Shown here one piece after another: positions 8,338 through 16,294 of a DNA stretch of 46,481 bases (the first letter of the stretch is position 1; each line of letters begins with the position of its first letter). A model generated the notes under the pieces. That model was not told the DNA's origin. It made no database searches and saw nothing but the letters and a program-made list of their open reading frames with translations. The translations under genes and the position numbers were made by a program. Source of the stretch: Streptomyces sp. NRRL S-31 (GTDB lineage: Bacteria; Actinomycetota; Actinomycetes; Streptomycetales; Streptomycetaceae); the NCBI RefSeq assembly GCF_000718775.1, contig NZ_JOCB01000069.1:1-46481 (forward strand). The letters run 5' to 3'.

Positions 8338-8371
8338 GACGGGCCCGGAGTGGAAGGACCTCCGGCCCGTC
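8338..8371. terminator. Bidirectional hairpin between convergent genes
   Basis: GACGGGCCCGGAG pairs with CTCCGGCCCGTC (one bulged C) around an 8-9-base loop. It lies between the end of the ctaD-linked genes (plus strand) and the end of the Mug gene (minus strand). There is no T tract, which is common for Streptomyces terminators. Confidence 0.6.
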
Positions 8372-8442
8372 GCCGTTTCCGGCACCGCGATGCGGAGCCG
8401 CCCGAGGAGCCGGGTCCCGCCAGGTCCTGGGGCGGCCGGAGA

Positions 8443-8937
8443 TCAGGACGCGGGGGCCGACGCCTCGCGCAGCCGGGCGAACTCCTCCGCCATGGTGGCC
8501 GTCGTCCAGTGCGCGTTGAGGCCGCTGGGGTTGGGCAGTACCCACACCCGGGTGTCCCCGATGGCGCGTTGCTGCGGGCCGACCTGGGCCGTGCGGTCGC
8601 CGAAGGCCGCGCGGTAGGCGGTCACGCCGACCACCGCCAGCCACTTCGGCCGCAGCCGCATCACCTTCTCGGTCAGCAGCCGCCCGCCCTCGACGTACTC
8701 CTCGGGGGTCAGCTCGTCCGCCCGCGCGGTCGCCCGCGCCACCACGTTGGTGATGCCCAGCCCGTACGCGGGCAACTCGCCCTGCTCGTCCGGCCGCAGC
8801 AGCCGCGGCGTGAAGCCGGACAGGTGCAGCACCGGCCAGAACCGGTTCCCGGGGCGGGCGAAGTGGTGGCCGGTCGCCGCCGTCATCAGCCCGGGGTTGA
8901 TGCCACAGAAGAGCACACGCAGGCCGTCCGCGACCAC
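8443..8937 (-). CDS. mug: Mismatch-specific uracil/thymine DNA glycosylase (Mug family)
   Basis: A base-excision repair enzyme removing U or T opposite G. The active-site motif GINPGL (residues 11-16) and the C-terminal NPSGLNAH motif are both present, with PGNRFWPVL between them. The start is a problem: the only standard codon in this frame is GTG 8937, which clips the conserved N-terminus. The upstream frame encodes RFTRAELEAARDRIVPDV without ATG, GTG or TTG. A CTG at 9030 overlaps the purB stop codon as CTGA and would give a 195-residue protein starting LTSAPRAPRTPRTPRF. I therefore report the minimal frame and regard 9030 as the likely true start. It is cotranscribed with purB. Confidence 0.85.
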   Translation of the reverse strand: MVADGLRVLFCGINPGLMTAATGHHFARPGNRFWPVLHLSGFTPRLLRPDEQGELPAYGLGITNVVARATARADELTPEEYVEGGRLLTEKVMRLRPKWLAVVGVTAYRAAFGDRTAQVGPQQRAIGDTRVWVLPNPSGLNAHWTTATMAEEFARLREASAPAS

Positions 8938-9026
8938 GTCCGGGACGATACGGTCGCGGGCGGCCTCCAGCTCCGCCCTGGTGAAGCGCGGTGTACGCGG
9001 TGTGCGCGGTGCTCGCGGTGCGCTGG

Positions 9027-10469
9027 TCAGAGGATTGCCCCGGGGGTGTAACCGGCCGCCTCCGGGCGCTGCTTGACGGTCTCCTCGATCCGGGCGAGGA
9101 CGACGGCGACCTGGTCGGCGGCGGCACCGGTGAAGGAGAGCTTGTCGGCCATCAGCGCGGCCAGCTGCTCGCGGTCGAGCGGCAGGCGCTCGTCGGCGGC
9201 CAGCTTGTCGAGCAGGTCGTTGCGCTCGGCGCCCTGTTCGCGCATGGCGAGCGCCGTGGCGACCGCGTTCTCCTTGATCGCCTCGTGCGCGACCTCGCGG
9301 CCGACGCCGGCCCGCACCGCGGCCATGAGCACCTTGGTGGTGGCCAGGAACGGCAGGTAGCGGTCCAGCTCACGGGCGACGACCGCGGGGAAGGCGCCGA
9401 ACTCGTCGAGGACGGTCAGGAACGTCTCCAGCAGGCCGTCCAGCGCGAAGAACGCGTCCGGCAGTGCCACCCGGCGCACCACCGAGCAGGACACGTCGCC
9501 CTCGTTCCACTGGTCGCCCGCCAGCTCGCCGGTCATCGAGGCGTAGCCGCGCAGGATCACCATGAGGCCGTTGACGCGCTCACAGGAGCGGGTGTTCATC
9601 TTGTGCGGCATGGCCGAGGAGCCGACCTGCCCCGGCTTGAAGCCCTCGGTGACCAGCTCGTGCCCGGCCATCAGCCGGATCGTCTTGGCCAGCGAGGACG
9701 GCGCCGCCGCCAGCTGAACCAGCGTGCTGACGACCTCGTAGTCCAGCGAGCGCGGGTAGACCTGGCCGACGGAGGTGAAGGCATGCCCGAAGCCCAGGTG
9801 CCGCGCGATGCGGTGCTCCAGCTCGGCGAGCTTCGCCGTGTCGCCGCTCAGCAGGTCCAGCATGTCCTGCGCCGTACCGACCGGGCCCTTGATGCCGCGC
9901 AGCGGGTAGCGGCCCAGCAGCTCCTCGATCCGGCCGTACGCCACGAGGAGCTCGTCGGCGGCGGTCGCGAAACGCTTGCCCAGGGTGGTGGCCTGCGCGG
10001 CCACGTTGTGGGAGCGGCCGGCCATGACCAGCTCCGCGTACTCGCCGGCGAGCTTGCCGAGGCGCGCGAGCACGGCCACCGTACGGTCGCGCATCAGCTC
10101 CAGCGAGAGCCGGATCTGGAGCTGCTCGACGTTCTCGGTGAGGTCGCGGGAGGTCATGCCCTTGTGCACGTGCTCGTGCCCGGCGAGGGCGTTGAACTCC
10201 TCGATCCGCGCCTTCACGTCGTGCCGGGTGACCTTCTCGCGCTCGGCGATCGAGGCCAGGTCGACGGTGTCGAGCACGCGCTCGTAGTCGGCGATCGCCT
10301 CGTCCGGCACCTCGATGCCGAGGTCCTTCTGGGCCCGCAGCACGGCGAGCCAGAGCTGCCGCTCCAGTCTCACCTTCTGCTCGGGGGACCAGAGCGTGGC
10401 GAGCTGGGCGGAGGCGTAGCGTCCGGCGAGGACGTTCGGGATGCGGGGCTTGGCGGGCGCAGAAGTCAC
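9027..10469 (-). CDS. purB: Adenylosuccinate lyase
   Basis: A purine biosynthesis enzyme acting twice: cleaving SAICAR to AICAR and adenylosuccinate to AMP, with release of fumarate. The 480-residue protein is of fumarase/aspartase superfamily type, with the signature GSSAMPHKMN at about residues 283-292, substrate-binding MTSRDLTENVEQ near 105-116, and GRSHNVAAQATTLGKR near 151-166. GTG 10469 (VTSAPAKPRIPNVLAGRYAS) is the usual start in relatives; a longer frame to 10541 has a non-conserved extension. The gene is followed by the Mug glycosylase with a 3-base overlap to its probable CTG start. Confidence 0.95.
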   Translation of the reverse strand: MTSAPAKPRIPNVLAGRYASAQLATLWSPEQKVRLERQLWLAVLRAQKDLGIEVPDEAIADYERVLDTVDLASIAEREKVTRHDVKARIEEFNALAGHEHVHKGMTSRDLTENVEQLQIRLSLELMRDRTVAVLARLGKLAGEYAELVMAGRSHNVAAQATTLGKRFATAADELLVAYGRIEELLGRYPLRGIKGPVGTAQDMLDLLSGDTAKLAELEHRIARHLGFGHAFTSVGQVYPRSLDYEVVSTLVQLAAAPSSLAKTIRLMAGHELVTEGFKPGQVGSSAMPHKMNTRSCERVNGLMVILRGYASMTGELAGDQWNEGDVSCSVVRRVALPDAFFALDGLLETFLTVLDEFGAFPAVVARELDRYLPFLATTKVLMAAVRAGVGREVAHEAIKENAVATALAMREQGAERNDLLDKLAADERLPLDREQLAALMADKLSFTGAAADQVAVVLARIEETVKQRPEAAGYTPGAIL

Positions 10470-10542
10470 GTGTCCAGAGTCTACTGGCGGTTCGTGCAGG
10501 CCAGCGCCACGCCCCCGCTCGGCGGAAGCTACGAGACGCACG

Positions 10543-11376
10543 TCACCCGACGCCGACCGGGTCGTCGGGGCGGGGAGGCTGTGCCTGCCCCTCGTATCCC
10601 TCGTACGGCACCAGGTCCGGGCGCTTGGGCGGACGGCCGTCGCCGGAGGAGCGGCCGGTCAGCCGGCGGCCTATCCACGGGAGCAGGTGCTGCCGGGCGA
10701 ACCGCGCGTCCGCGACCCGGCGCTCCACCCAGCCCGGCGGGAGCGTCGCCGCCATCGGCACGTGCCACTCGGTGTCCTCCGGCTCGTGGCCGAGGGTCTG
10801 CCACACCGCCTCGGCGACCCGGCGGTGTCCCTCCGCCGTCAGGTGCAGCCGGTCCACGTCCCACAGCCGGGGGTCGGCCAGCGCGGGCGCCCCGTACAGG
10901 TCGACCACCAGGGCGCCGTGCCGCGCGGCCAGCTCGTCCACGCAGGCGAACAGCTCCTCCATGCGCGGCCGGAACCGCTCCAGCACCGGACCCCGGCGGC
11001 CGGGGCTGCGCATCAGCACCAGCTGCCGGCAGGAGGGTGCCAGCCGCTCCACGGCCTCGGTGAGCAGGTCCCGCACCCGGACCATGTCGCACTTGGGGCG
11101 CAGGGTGTCGTTGAGCCCGCCGACCAGGGTGACGACGTCGGCGTTCATGGCCGCCGCCGTCGGCACCTGCTCGTCGACGATCTGCCCGATCAGCTTGCCG
11201 CGCACGGCCAGGTTGGCGTACCGGAACCCGGGTGTGCGGGCGGCCATCCGCGCGGCGAGCACATCCGCCCAGCCCCGGTAAGAGCCGTCGGGCAGCAGGT
11301 CCGACATGCCCTCGGTGAAGGAGTCGCCGACCGCGACCAGGCTGGAGTACGGGGGAGGTGTGGGATTCGTCTGCAT
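10543..11376 (-). CDS. SGNH/GDSL hydrolase family esterase or lipase
   Basis: A 277-residue cytoplasmic hydrolase, as no signal peptide is visible. Block I is GDSFTEG with nucleophile S19, block III is GGLND with N89, and block V is DRLHL with catalytic D175 and H178. Residues 200-277 form a Pro/Arg-rich extension. It lies upstream of purB on the same strand with 73 bases between them. The natural substrate of this family cannot be inferred from sequence. A 370-bp repeat-rich gap precedes it. Confidence 0.85.
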   Translation of the reverse strand: MQTNPTPPPYSSLVAVGDSFTEGMSDLLPDGSYRGWADVLAARMAARTPGFRYANLAVRGKLIGQIVDEQVPTAAAMNADVVTLVGGLNDTLRPKCDMVRVRDLLTEAVERLAPSCRQLVLMRSPGRRGPVLERFRPRMEELFACVDELAARHGALVVDLYGAPALADPRLWDVDRLHLTAEGHRRVAEAVWQTLGHEPEDTEWHVPMAATLPPGWVERRVADARFARQHLLPWIGRRLTGRSSGDGRPPKRPDLVPYEGYEGQAQPPRPDDPVGVG

Positions 11377-11474
11377 GGCGACAGCGATGGTATCCCGCGC
11401 GCCATACCCGCCGGTCGGTCACCCCGGAACCCGGCACTCCCGGCACCCCGCGCGACGCACCGCCGGGTCATCCG

Positions 11475-11717
11475 GGATCGGGCGTGCCCGCCGGGTGATC
11501 CCGGATCGGGCGTGTGCGCCGGGCCATCCCGGGCCGGGCGTCCCCGCGGGATCGTTCTGGCCGGGCGTCTCCGCTGGACCGTCCGACCCGAGTACTCCCC
11601 GGCCCCCGGGCCGGGCACCCCCCGGACCACCATGGATCGGGCGTCTGCGCCGGACCACCCCGCCCCGGGCGTCCGCGCCGGATCACCCCGGCCCGGGCGT
11701 TTCCGTCGGATCGCTCC
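11475..11717. repeat. Degenerate 28-bp tandem repeat array
   Basis: Units of exactly 28 bp start at 11475, 11503, 11531 and 11559, and again at 11634, 11662 and 11690; the consensus is close to GGATCGGGCGTCTGCGCCGG then ATCACCCC. Partly matching sequence lies between the two blocks and continues to about 11750. The array fills most of the 370-bp gap between the GDSL gene (start 11376) and the CBS gene (stop 11747). The units are contiguous, with no spacers. No gene was seen in this gap. Confidence 0.75.
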
Positions 11718-11746
11718 GCTCCGGGTGTCGGATCACCCCCGCCGGA

Positions 11747-12766
11747 TCACCCCGGCGCGGGCTGGCCGAAGAGTTCGCGGAGCAGGTCCTCCATGGTGAC
11801 CAGGCCCGCCAGGCGTCCGTCGTCGCCGAGCACGGCCGCCACGTGGGTCCGGCTGCCGCGCATCGCGGTGAGCACGTCGTCCAGCGGAGTGCTCTCCCGC
11901 ACGCGCGCGATGGACCGCATGTCCCGCAGCCGGAACGGCACGTCCCGCGGCGAGGCGTCCAGCGCGTCCTTGACGTGCAGGTAGCCCACGATCCGGCGGC
12001 CCGTGTCGACCACCGGGAACCGGGAGAAGCCCGACTCGGCCGACAGCCGCTCCAGCTGTTCCGGGGTGACGCCCACGCGCGCGTAGACCACCCGCTGCAA
12101 CGGCACGACCACGTCCCGCACCGGCCGGCTGCCCAGCTCCAGGGCGTCGTGCAGCCGCTCCTGCGCGCGGTCGTCGATCAGCCCCGCCTGGCTCGCGTCC
12201 TTGACGATCTCGGCGAGTTCGGTGTCCGTGAAGGTCGCCGCGACCTCGTCCTTGGCCTCCACCCGCAGCAACTTCAGCAACCCGTTGGCGAAGGCGTTGA
12301 TCGCGAAGATCACCGGGCGCAGCGCCCGGGACAGGGCGACCAGCGGCGGGCCGAGCAGCAGCGCGCTGCGCACCGGTTCCGCGAGCGCGATGTTCTTGGG
12401 CACCATCTCGCCGAGCAGCATGTGCAGATACGTGGCGAGGGTCAGCGCGATCACGAAGGACACGGCGTGCCCCGCGCCCGCGGGCACGCCCACCGCGTGG
12501 AACACCGGCTCCAGCAGGTGCGCGATGGCCGGCTCGGCGACGACACCCAGCACCAGCGTGCACAGCGTGATGCCGAGCTGGGCGGCGGCCAGCAGCGCGG
12601 ACACGTGCTCCAGACCCCACAGCACGCTCCGCGCGCGGCGGTCGCCCTCCTGGGCCAGCGGCTCGATCTGGGAGCGACGCACGGAGATCAGCGCGAACTC
12701 GGCGCCCACGAAGAAGGCGTTGACGACGAGGGTCGCCAGCCCGATCAGCAGCTGTAGGGCGGTCAT
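11747..12766 (-). CDS. CNNM/CBS-domain membrane protein (hemolysin C/CorC-like), copy 2
   Basis: A 339-residue membrane protein. The N-terminal DUF21/CNNM domain (residues 1-185) has about four membrane segments and the motif GEMVPKNIAL. Two CBS domains follow at about 205-330 and are expected to bind an adenine nucleotide. The larger C-terminal CorC/HlyC domain is missing, so it is shorter than its upstream neighbour. Its ATG overlaps the neighbour's stop (ATGA), so the two are cotranslated and probably form a heteromer. Members of the family are implicated in Mg2+ or Co2+ efflux; hemolysin is a historical name. Confidence 0.88.
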   Translation of the reverse strand: MTALQLLIGLATLVVNAFFVGAEFALISVRRSQIEPLAQEGDRRARSVLWGLEHVSALLAAAQLGITLCTLVLGVVAEPAIAHLLEPVFHAVGVPAGAGHAVSFVIALTLATYLHMLLGEMVPKNIALAEPVRSALLLGPPLVALSRALRPVIFAINAFANGLLKLLRVEAKDEVAATFTDTELAEIVKDASQAGLIDDRAQERLHDALELGSRPVRDVVVPLQRVVYARVGVTPEQLERLSAESGFSRFPVVDTGRRIVGYLHVKDALDASPRDVPFRLRDMRSIARVRESTPLDDVLTAMRGSRTHVAAVLGDDGRLAGLVTMEDLLRELFGQPAPG

Positions 12767-14133
12767 CGTGTCCCCTCCCGCGTCCCGCGGCCGTGGCGGG
12801 CACGGCCGGGGCCGTCGGCCCGTTCGTCGTCCAGTGGCGCGTGCAGCAGCACACGAGCGGCCCGGCGGCCCGAGGCGTCGATCACGTCAAGCCGCCAGCC
12901 GGCCACGTCGACGCTGTCCCCGGCCGCGGGTATCCGGCCCAGCTCGGTGGCGACCAGGCCGGCCAGCGTCTCGTACGGCCCGTCGGGCACGCGCAGTCCC
13001 ACGCGGGCGAGCTGGTCGGTACGGGCGGCGCCGTCCGCCGCGTACAGGGCGCGGCCGGTCTCGTCCGCGCCGGCCGGGGCGAGGTCGGGCGTCTCGTGCG
13101 GGTCGTGCTCGTCCCGCACCTCGCCGACGACCTCCTCCACGATGTCCTCCAGGGTGGCCACGCCGGCCGTGCCGCCGTACTCGTCGATGACGACGGCCAT
13201 CGTGCGCCGGCCGCCGAGCCGGTCCAGCAGCCGGTCCACGGTCAGGGACTCCGGGACCAGCAGCGGCTCGCGCATCACCTGTGCGACCGTGCGGTGGCGC
13301 CGCTGGTCGGCGGGGACGGCCAGCACGTCCTTGATGTGGGCGGTCCCGACGACCGAGTCCAGGCTGCCCCGGTAGACCGGGAACCGGGACAGACCGGTGG
13401 CCCGGGTGGCGTTGGCCACGTCCTCGCAGGTGGCCTGTGCGTCGAGGGCTATGACCTGGACGCGCGGGGTCATCACGTTCTCGGCCGTGAGGTCGGCCAG
13501 GTTCAGCGTCCGGACGAACAGCTCGGCGGTGTCCGCCTCCAGGGCGCCCTCCTTGGCGGAGTGCCGGGCGAGGGCGGCCAGCTCCTGCGGACCGCGCGCG
13601 GAGGCCAGTTCCTCGGCCGGTTCGATGCCGAGGCGGCGCACGAAGTGGTTGGCCGTGTTGTTCAGGTGCGTGATGAAGGGCCGGAAGGCCGCGCTGAACC
13701 AGCTCTGCGCGGTGCCCACCCGCTTGGCCATCGCCAGCGGCGAGGAGATCGCCCAGTTCTTCGGCACCAGCTCGCCGACGACCATCAGGAACACCGTCGA
13801 CAGGGCGGTGCCCAGCACCAGCGCGACCGTGCCCGCCGCGCTCCGCGACAGACCGACCGCCTGGAACGGCCCGGCGAGCAGTTTGGCGATCGAGGGCTCG
13901 GCGAGCATGCCGACCACCAGGTTGGTGACGGTGATGCCGAGCTGGGCGCCGGAGAGCTGGAAGGTCAGGTTCCGTACAGCTTTCAGGGCGCCCGGGGCGC
14001 CGCGCTCGCCGCGTTCGGCGGCCCGCTCCAGCTCGCCGCGTTCCACCGTGGTCAGCGAGAACTCCGCCGCCACGAAGGCGCCGCAGGCGAAGGACAGCAG
14101 GATCGCCAGCAAGAGGAGGAGCACTTCGGTCAT
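12763..14133 (-). CDS. CNNM/CBS-domain membrane protein with CorC/HlyC domain, copy 1
   Basis: A 456-residue protein: N-terminal CNNM transmembrane domain (residues 1-195) with GELVPKNWAI, paired CBS domains (about 213-340, with VMTPRVQVIALD and FPVYRGSLDSVVG), then a CorC_HlyC domain (about 360-440). It probably transports or senses divalent cations across the cytoplasmic membrane. It is the first gene of a two-gene unit; the second gene is a shortened paralogue overlapping by 4 bases, so the pair probably arose by tandem duplication. Confidence 0.9.
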   Translation of the reverse strand: MTEVLLLLLAILLSFACGAFVAAEFSLTTVERGELERAAERGERGAPGALKAVRNLTFQLSGAQLGITVTNLVVGMLAEPSIAKLLAGPFQAVGLSRSAAGTVALVLGTALSTVFLMVVGELVPKNWAISSPLAMAKRVGTAQSWFSAAFRPFITHLNNTANHFVRRLGIEPAEELASARGPQELAALARHSAKEGALEADTAELFVRTLNLADLTAENVMTPRVQVIALDAQATCEDVANATRATGLSRFPVYRGSLDSVVGTAHIKDVLAVPADQRRHRTVAQVMREPLLVPESLTVDRLLDRLGGRRTMAVVIDEYGGTAGVATLEDIVEEVVGEVRDEHDPHETPDLAPAGADETGRALYAADGAARTDQLARVGLRVPDGPYETLAGLVATELGRIPAAGDSVDVAGWRLDVIDASGRRAARVLLHAPLDDERADGPGRARHGRGTREGTR

Positions 14134-14268
14134 CGGGTCACCCCCCTTTGATGATCGGGCAGGGCAGGGGGAAGCGCGCGGTGTCGCGAACTGGGAGGCT
14201 CGCCCATGGGCGGACGCTCACAACCTTTCATAGGGGGCCGAGTGCTCCCCCAATGGTAAAGGATGAGC

Positions 14269-14304
14269 AAAAAAGCCTTCCGGAGGCTCTCGAACGGGCT
14301 CCGG
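14269..14304 (-). terminator. Rho-independent terminator with T tract
   Basis: On the minus strand CCGGAG (14304-14299) pairs with CTCCGG (14285-14280), and is followed a few bases later by six consecutive T residues (14274-14269). It begins 3 bases beyond the stop of the acetyltransferase gene. A real T tract is unusual in this GC-rich window. Confidence 0.65.
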
Positions 14305-14306
14305 TC

Positions 14307-14744
14307 TCAGTCGGTGAGGGGCTCCGTGAGGGGCTTCACCCAGCGCCGCCATCGCTCCTCGGGCGCGTACCCGGCCGCGCGCCACGCGTGGTGTGCCGAC
14401 TCGTTGCGGACCAGCACCATGGCGTCCGCCCGCCGCCCGCCGAGCCGTACGAACCGTTCCTCGGCGGCGGCCAGCAGCGCCGAGCCGATGCCCTGCCGCC
14501 GCCACCGCGGATGCACCGCGAGCCGGTACAGATGGCACCGCCAGCCGTCGAAGCCCGCGATCACCGTGCCCACCAGCCCGCCCGCCGACTCGGCGAGGAT
14601 CAGCGCCTCCGGATCGCGCTCCACCAGCCGCTCGACACCGGCGCGGTCGTCGCTGATGCTCGTCCCCTCGGCGGCGGTCCGCCAGAAGGCGAGGACGGCG
14701 TCGAGGTCGTCGGGGACGGCGGCACGTACACACAGGTCGGTCAT
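14307..14744 (-). CDS. GNAT family N-acetyltransferase
   Basis: A 145-residue single-domain acetyl-CoA-dependent acyltransferase. The acetyl-CoA pyrophosphate-binding loop is RRQGIGSALL after LAVHPRW (about residues 78-92), and the downstream ESAHHAWRAAGYAPEERWRRW is the usual C-terminal strand and helix. The fold says nothing specific about the acceptor; candidates include small amines, antibiotics or protein N-termini. It is monocistronic and followed by a T-tract terminator. Confidence 0.85.
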   Translation of the reverse strand: MTDLCVRAAVPDDLDAVLAFWRTAAEGTSISDDRAGVERLVERDPEALILAESAGGLVGTVIAGFDGWRCHLYRLAVHPRWRRQGIGSALLAAAEERFVRLGGRRADAMVLVRNESAHHAWRAAGYAPEERWRRWVKPLTEPLTD

Positions 14745-14789
14745 TCCGCCATCATGACCGCGCGCACCCGGGCGGCACCCGGGATTCCG

Positions 14790-15677
14790 TCATGCGGACC
14801 GGTCCCGCAGCCGCTCCATCACCGGGGCGAACTCCTCCATGAACGGCTCCAGCACCGTCAGGTACGAGAATCCGAACCGCTCCCGCAGCGCCCGTACCTT
14901 CGCCACGACGTCCTCCAGCGGGCCGGCGAGCACGATGGGCAGGTCCAGCGCCCGGTCCAGGGTCAGCCGGGGCTGCCGCTCCAGCAGCGGCTTCAGCGCG
15001 GACTCGGGGTCGTCGGTGACGGCCACCTGCTGGATCAGCAGGTTCAGCTCGGCGGACGCCGTCCGGCCGGCCGCCAGGGCGCGGTAGCGGGCCACCCGCT
15101 CGTCCAGCTCCCCGGCGTCCAGCGGGTCCAGCGCACCGGGCGTGTCACCCGGCCGGGCCCCGGTGAAGGCCGCGATGTCGGCGTGCGCGGCGGTCAGGCG
15201 CAGCATCCGGTCGCCGTTGGCGCCGATCAGCACCGGCACCCGGGACTGCGCGGGCCGCGGCTGCCCGTCGGCGTCGCCGAGCAGCCGCGCCAGCTCCGTC
15301 ACCGTGCGCTCCAGGTGGTCCACCCGCTCGCGCGGCGAGCCGTACGGCAGCCCGGCCGCCTCGTGCTCCGCCGGCACGTACCCGGTGCCGAGGCCCAGTT
15401 CGAGCCGCCCGCCGGTCAGCGCGTCCGTGGTCGCCACCTCGCGGGCGAGCAGCGCCGGGTTCCAGAAGCCCGCGTTGAGCACGAAGGTGCCGACCCGCGG
15501 CCGTTCGGTCGCCTGCGCCGCCGCGACCAGGGCCGGGAAGGGCGCCGGCATTCCCAGGTGGTCCGGGACGAGGATCACGTCGTAGCCCAGCTCCTCGGCG
15601 CGGCGGCAGGTGGCGCGCCACTCGGCGGCGGGCGCGGGATTGAGCAGATTGACTCCGAAGCGGAACGGACGCGGCAT
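14790..15677 (-). CDS. LLM-class F420-dependent oxidoreductase
   Basis: A 295-residue TIM-barrel flavin/F420 enzyme of the luciferase-like monooxygenase superfamily. It resembles the actinobacterial subfamily named after MSMEG_2516, with start MPRPFRFGVNLLNP, followed by RAEELGYDVILVPDHLG, GTFVLNAGFWNPALLAREVATTD and LELGLGTGYVPAEH. I chose ATG 15677 because AGGGGAA lies 6 bases upstream; an ATG at 15725 would add 16 residues. The substrate is unknown. The gene is flanked upstream by a decayed permease remnant. Confidence 0.88.
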   Translation of the reverse strand: MPRPFRFGVNLLNPAPAAEWRATCRRAEELGYDVILVPDHLGMPAPFPALVAAAQATERPRVGTFVLNAGFWNPALLAREVATTDALTGGRLELGLGTGYVPAEHEAAGLPYGSPRERVDHLERTVTELARLLGDADGQPRPAQSRVPVLIGANGDRMLRLTAAHADIAAFTGARPGDTPGALDPLDAGELDERVARYRALAAGRTASAELNLLIQQVAVTDDPESALKPLLERQPRLTLDRALDLPIVLAGPLEDVVAKVRALRERFGFSYLTVLEPFMEEFAPVMERLRDRSA

Positions 15678-15741
15678 GAACTTCCCCTGACGGACGACGA
15701 CTTGTACCCGGTCCGATTCCATCACGCCCGGACCGGCATGC

Positions 15742-15970
15742 TCACTCGTGGGCGATCGCCGCCGGTGCGTTCATCCGCGACGCCCGCAGCGCCGCAGCCG
15801 CGACGCCCGCAGCGCCGCAGCGGGGCTGCCGCCACGCCCACCACCGCCGAGCCGAGGCACCACCGCGACGATCGTGCCCCAGGGGATCGCCGTCGCCGGC
15901 ACACCGCGAGCCGCACGCCGTGGTCCGCGGCGTAGCCGGCGTCCAGGGAGAGCCGCCCCTCGGCCGGGCC
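15742..15970 (-). pseudogene. Decayed C-terminus of an FtsX/MacB-type ABC permease
   Basis: Reading the minus strand across frame changes gives LSLDAGYAADHGVRLAV, then VPATAIPWGTIVAVV, then LGSAVVGVAAA, and finally ALRASRMNAPAAIAHE and TGA (stop at 15742-15744). This order (extracytoplasmic end, last membrane helix, R-A-S-R-x-N-x-x-x-A-I-A-x-E tail) is the C-terminus of FtsX-domain permeases. At least three frameshifts are needed, and a perfect 23-bp duplication lies within it. No ATPase gene or N-terminal part is nearby, so this is a relic. Confidence 0.6.
15776..15821. repeat. Perfect 23-bp direct duplication
   Basis: The 23-base unit starting CGCGACGCCCGCAGCGCC occurs at 15776-15798 and again at 15799-15821 without a mismatch. 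It lies inside the permease remnant, and because 23 is not a multiple of 3 it is itself a frameshift. Confidence 0.9.
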
Positions 15971-15997
15971 GGCCCGACGCCGGGTGTCCGCGCGCCC

Positions 15998-16027
15998 TTG
16001 CCTGCGCTAGCATCCCGGCGCTAGCGT
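15998..16027 (+). promoter_or_regulatory. Promoter with two GCGCTAGC boxes before the antitoxin gene
   Basis: GCGCTAGC occurs at 16004-16011 and 16018-16025, 14 bp apart. A -35-like TTGCCT (15998-16003) and a -10-like TAGCGT (16022-16027) are separated by 18 bases and overlap these boxes. The ATG at 16034 is 7 bases beyond the -10, so the transcript may be leaderless. Repeated short boxes over the promoter are what a ribbon-helix-helix autorepressor needs. Confidence 0.5.
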
Positions 16028-16033
16028 CGGGGT

Positions 16034-16276
16034 ATGGCGAAGACCCAGCTGAACGTGCGCGTGGACGAGGGCACCGCCCGCGCGGCCCGCGAGCGCGCCC
16101 TGGCCCGCGGCATGAGCGTCAACCGCTACATCGAGGAACTGGTCAGACAGGACGCCGGCGAGGCGGGCCGGACGTTTGTCGAGGCCGCCGCCGATTTCAT
16201 GAAACGGTACGAGACCCTGTTCGCCGAGGAGTTCACCGAGGCACGCGGCACCGACGCCGCCGGCGGCCGGGCCTGA
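16034..16276 (+). CDS. Ribbon-helix-helix antitoxin-like protein
   Basis: An 80-residue small protein. Residues 3-45 fit the Arc/MetJ-type ribbon-helix-helix fold: strand QLNVRVDE, helix ARAARERALARG, then MSVNRYIEELVRQDAG. The C-terminal helix (FVEAAADFMKRYETLFAEEF) is likely to wrap the toxin. It lies 18 bases before a Fic-like gene, the usual antitoxin-toxin order, and has two repeated boxes over its promoter suggesting autoregulation. RHH antitoxins paired with a Fic/Doc-related partner are common in Streptomyces annotation. Confidence 0.75.
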   Translation: MAKTQLNVRVDEGTARAARERALARGMSVNRYIEELVRQDAGEAGRTFVEAAADFMKRYETLFAEEFTEARGTDAAGGRA

Positions 16277-16294
16277 GACCTCGAAGCCGGTCCC

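Noticed and set aside
11475..11717. CRISPR array
   Set aside because: The 28-bp units are contiguous with no unique spacers, and there are no cas genes in the window.
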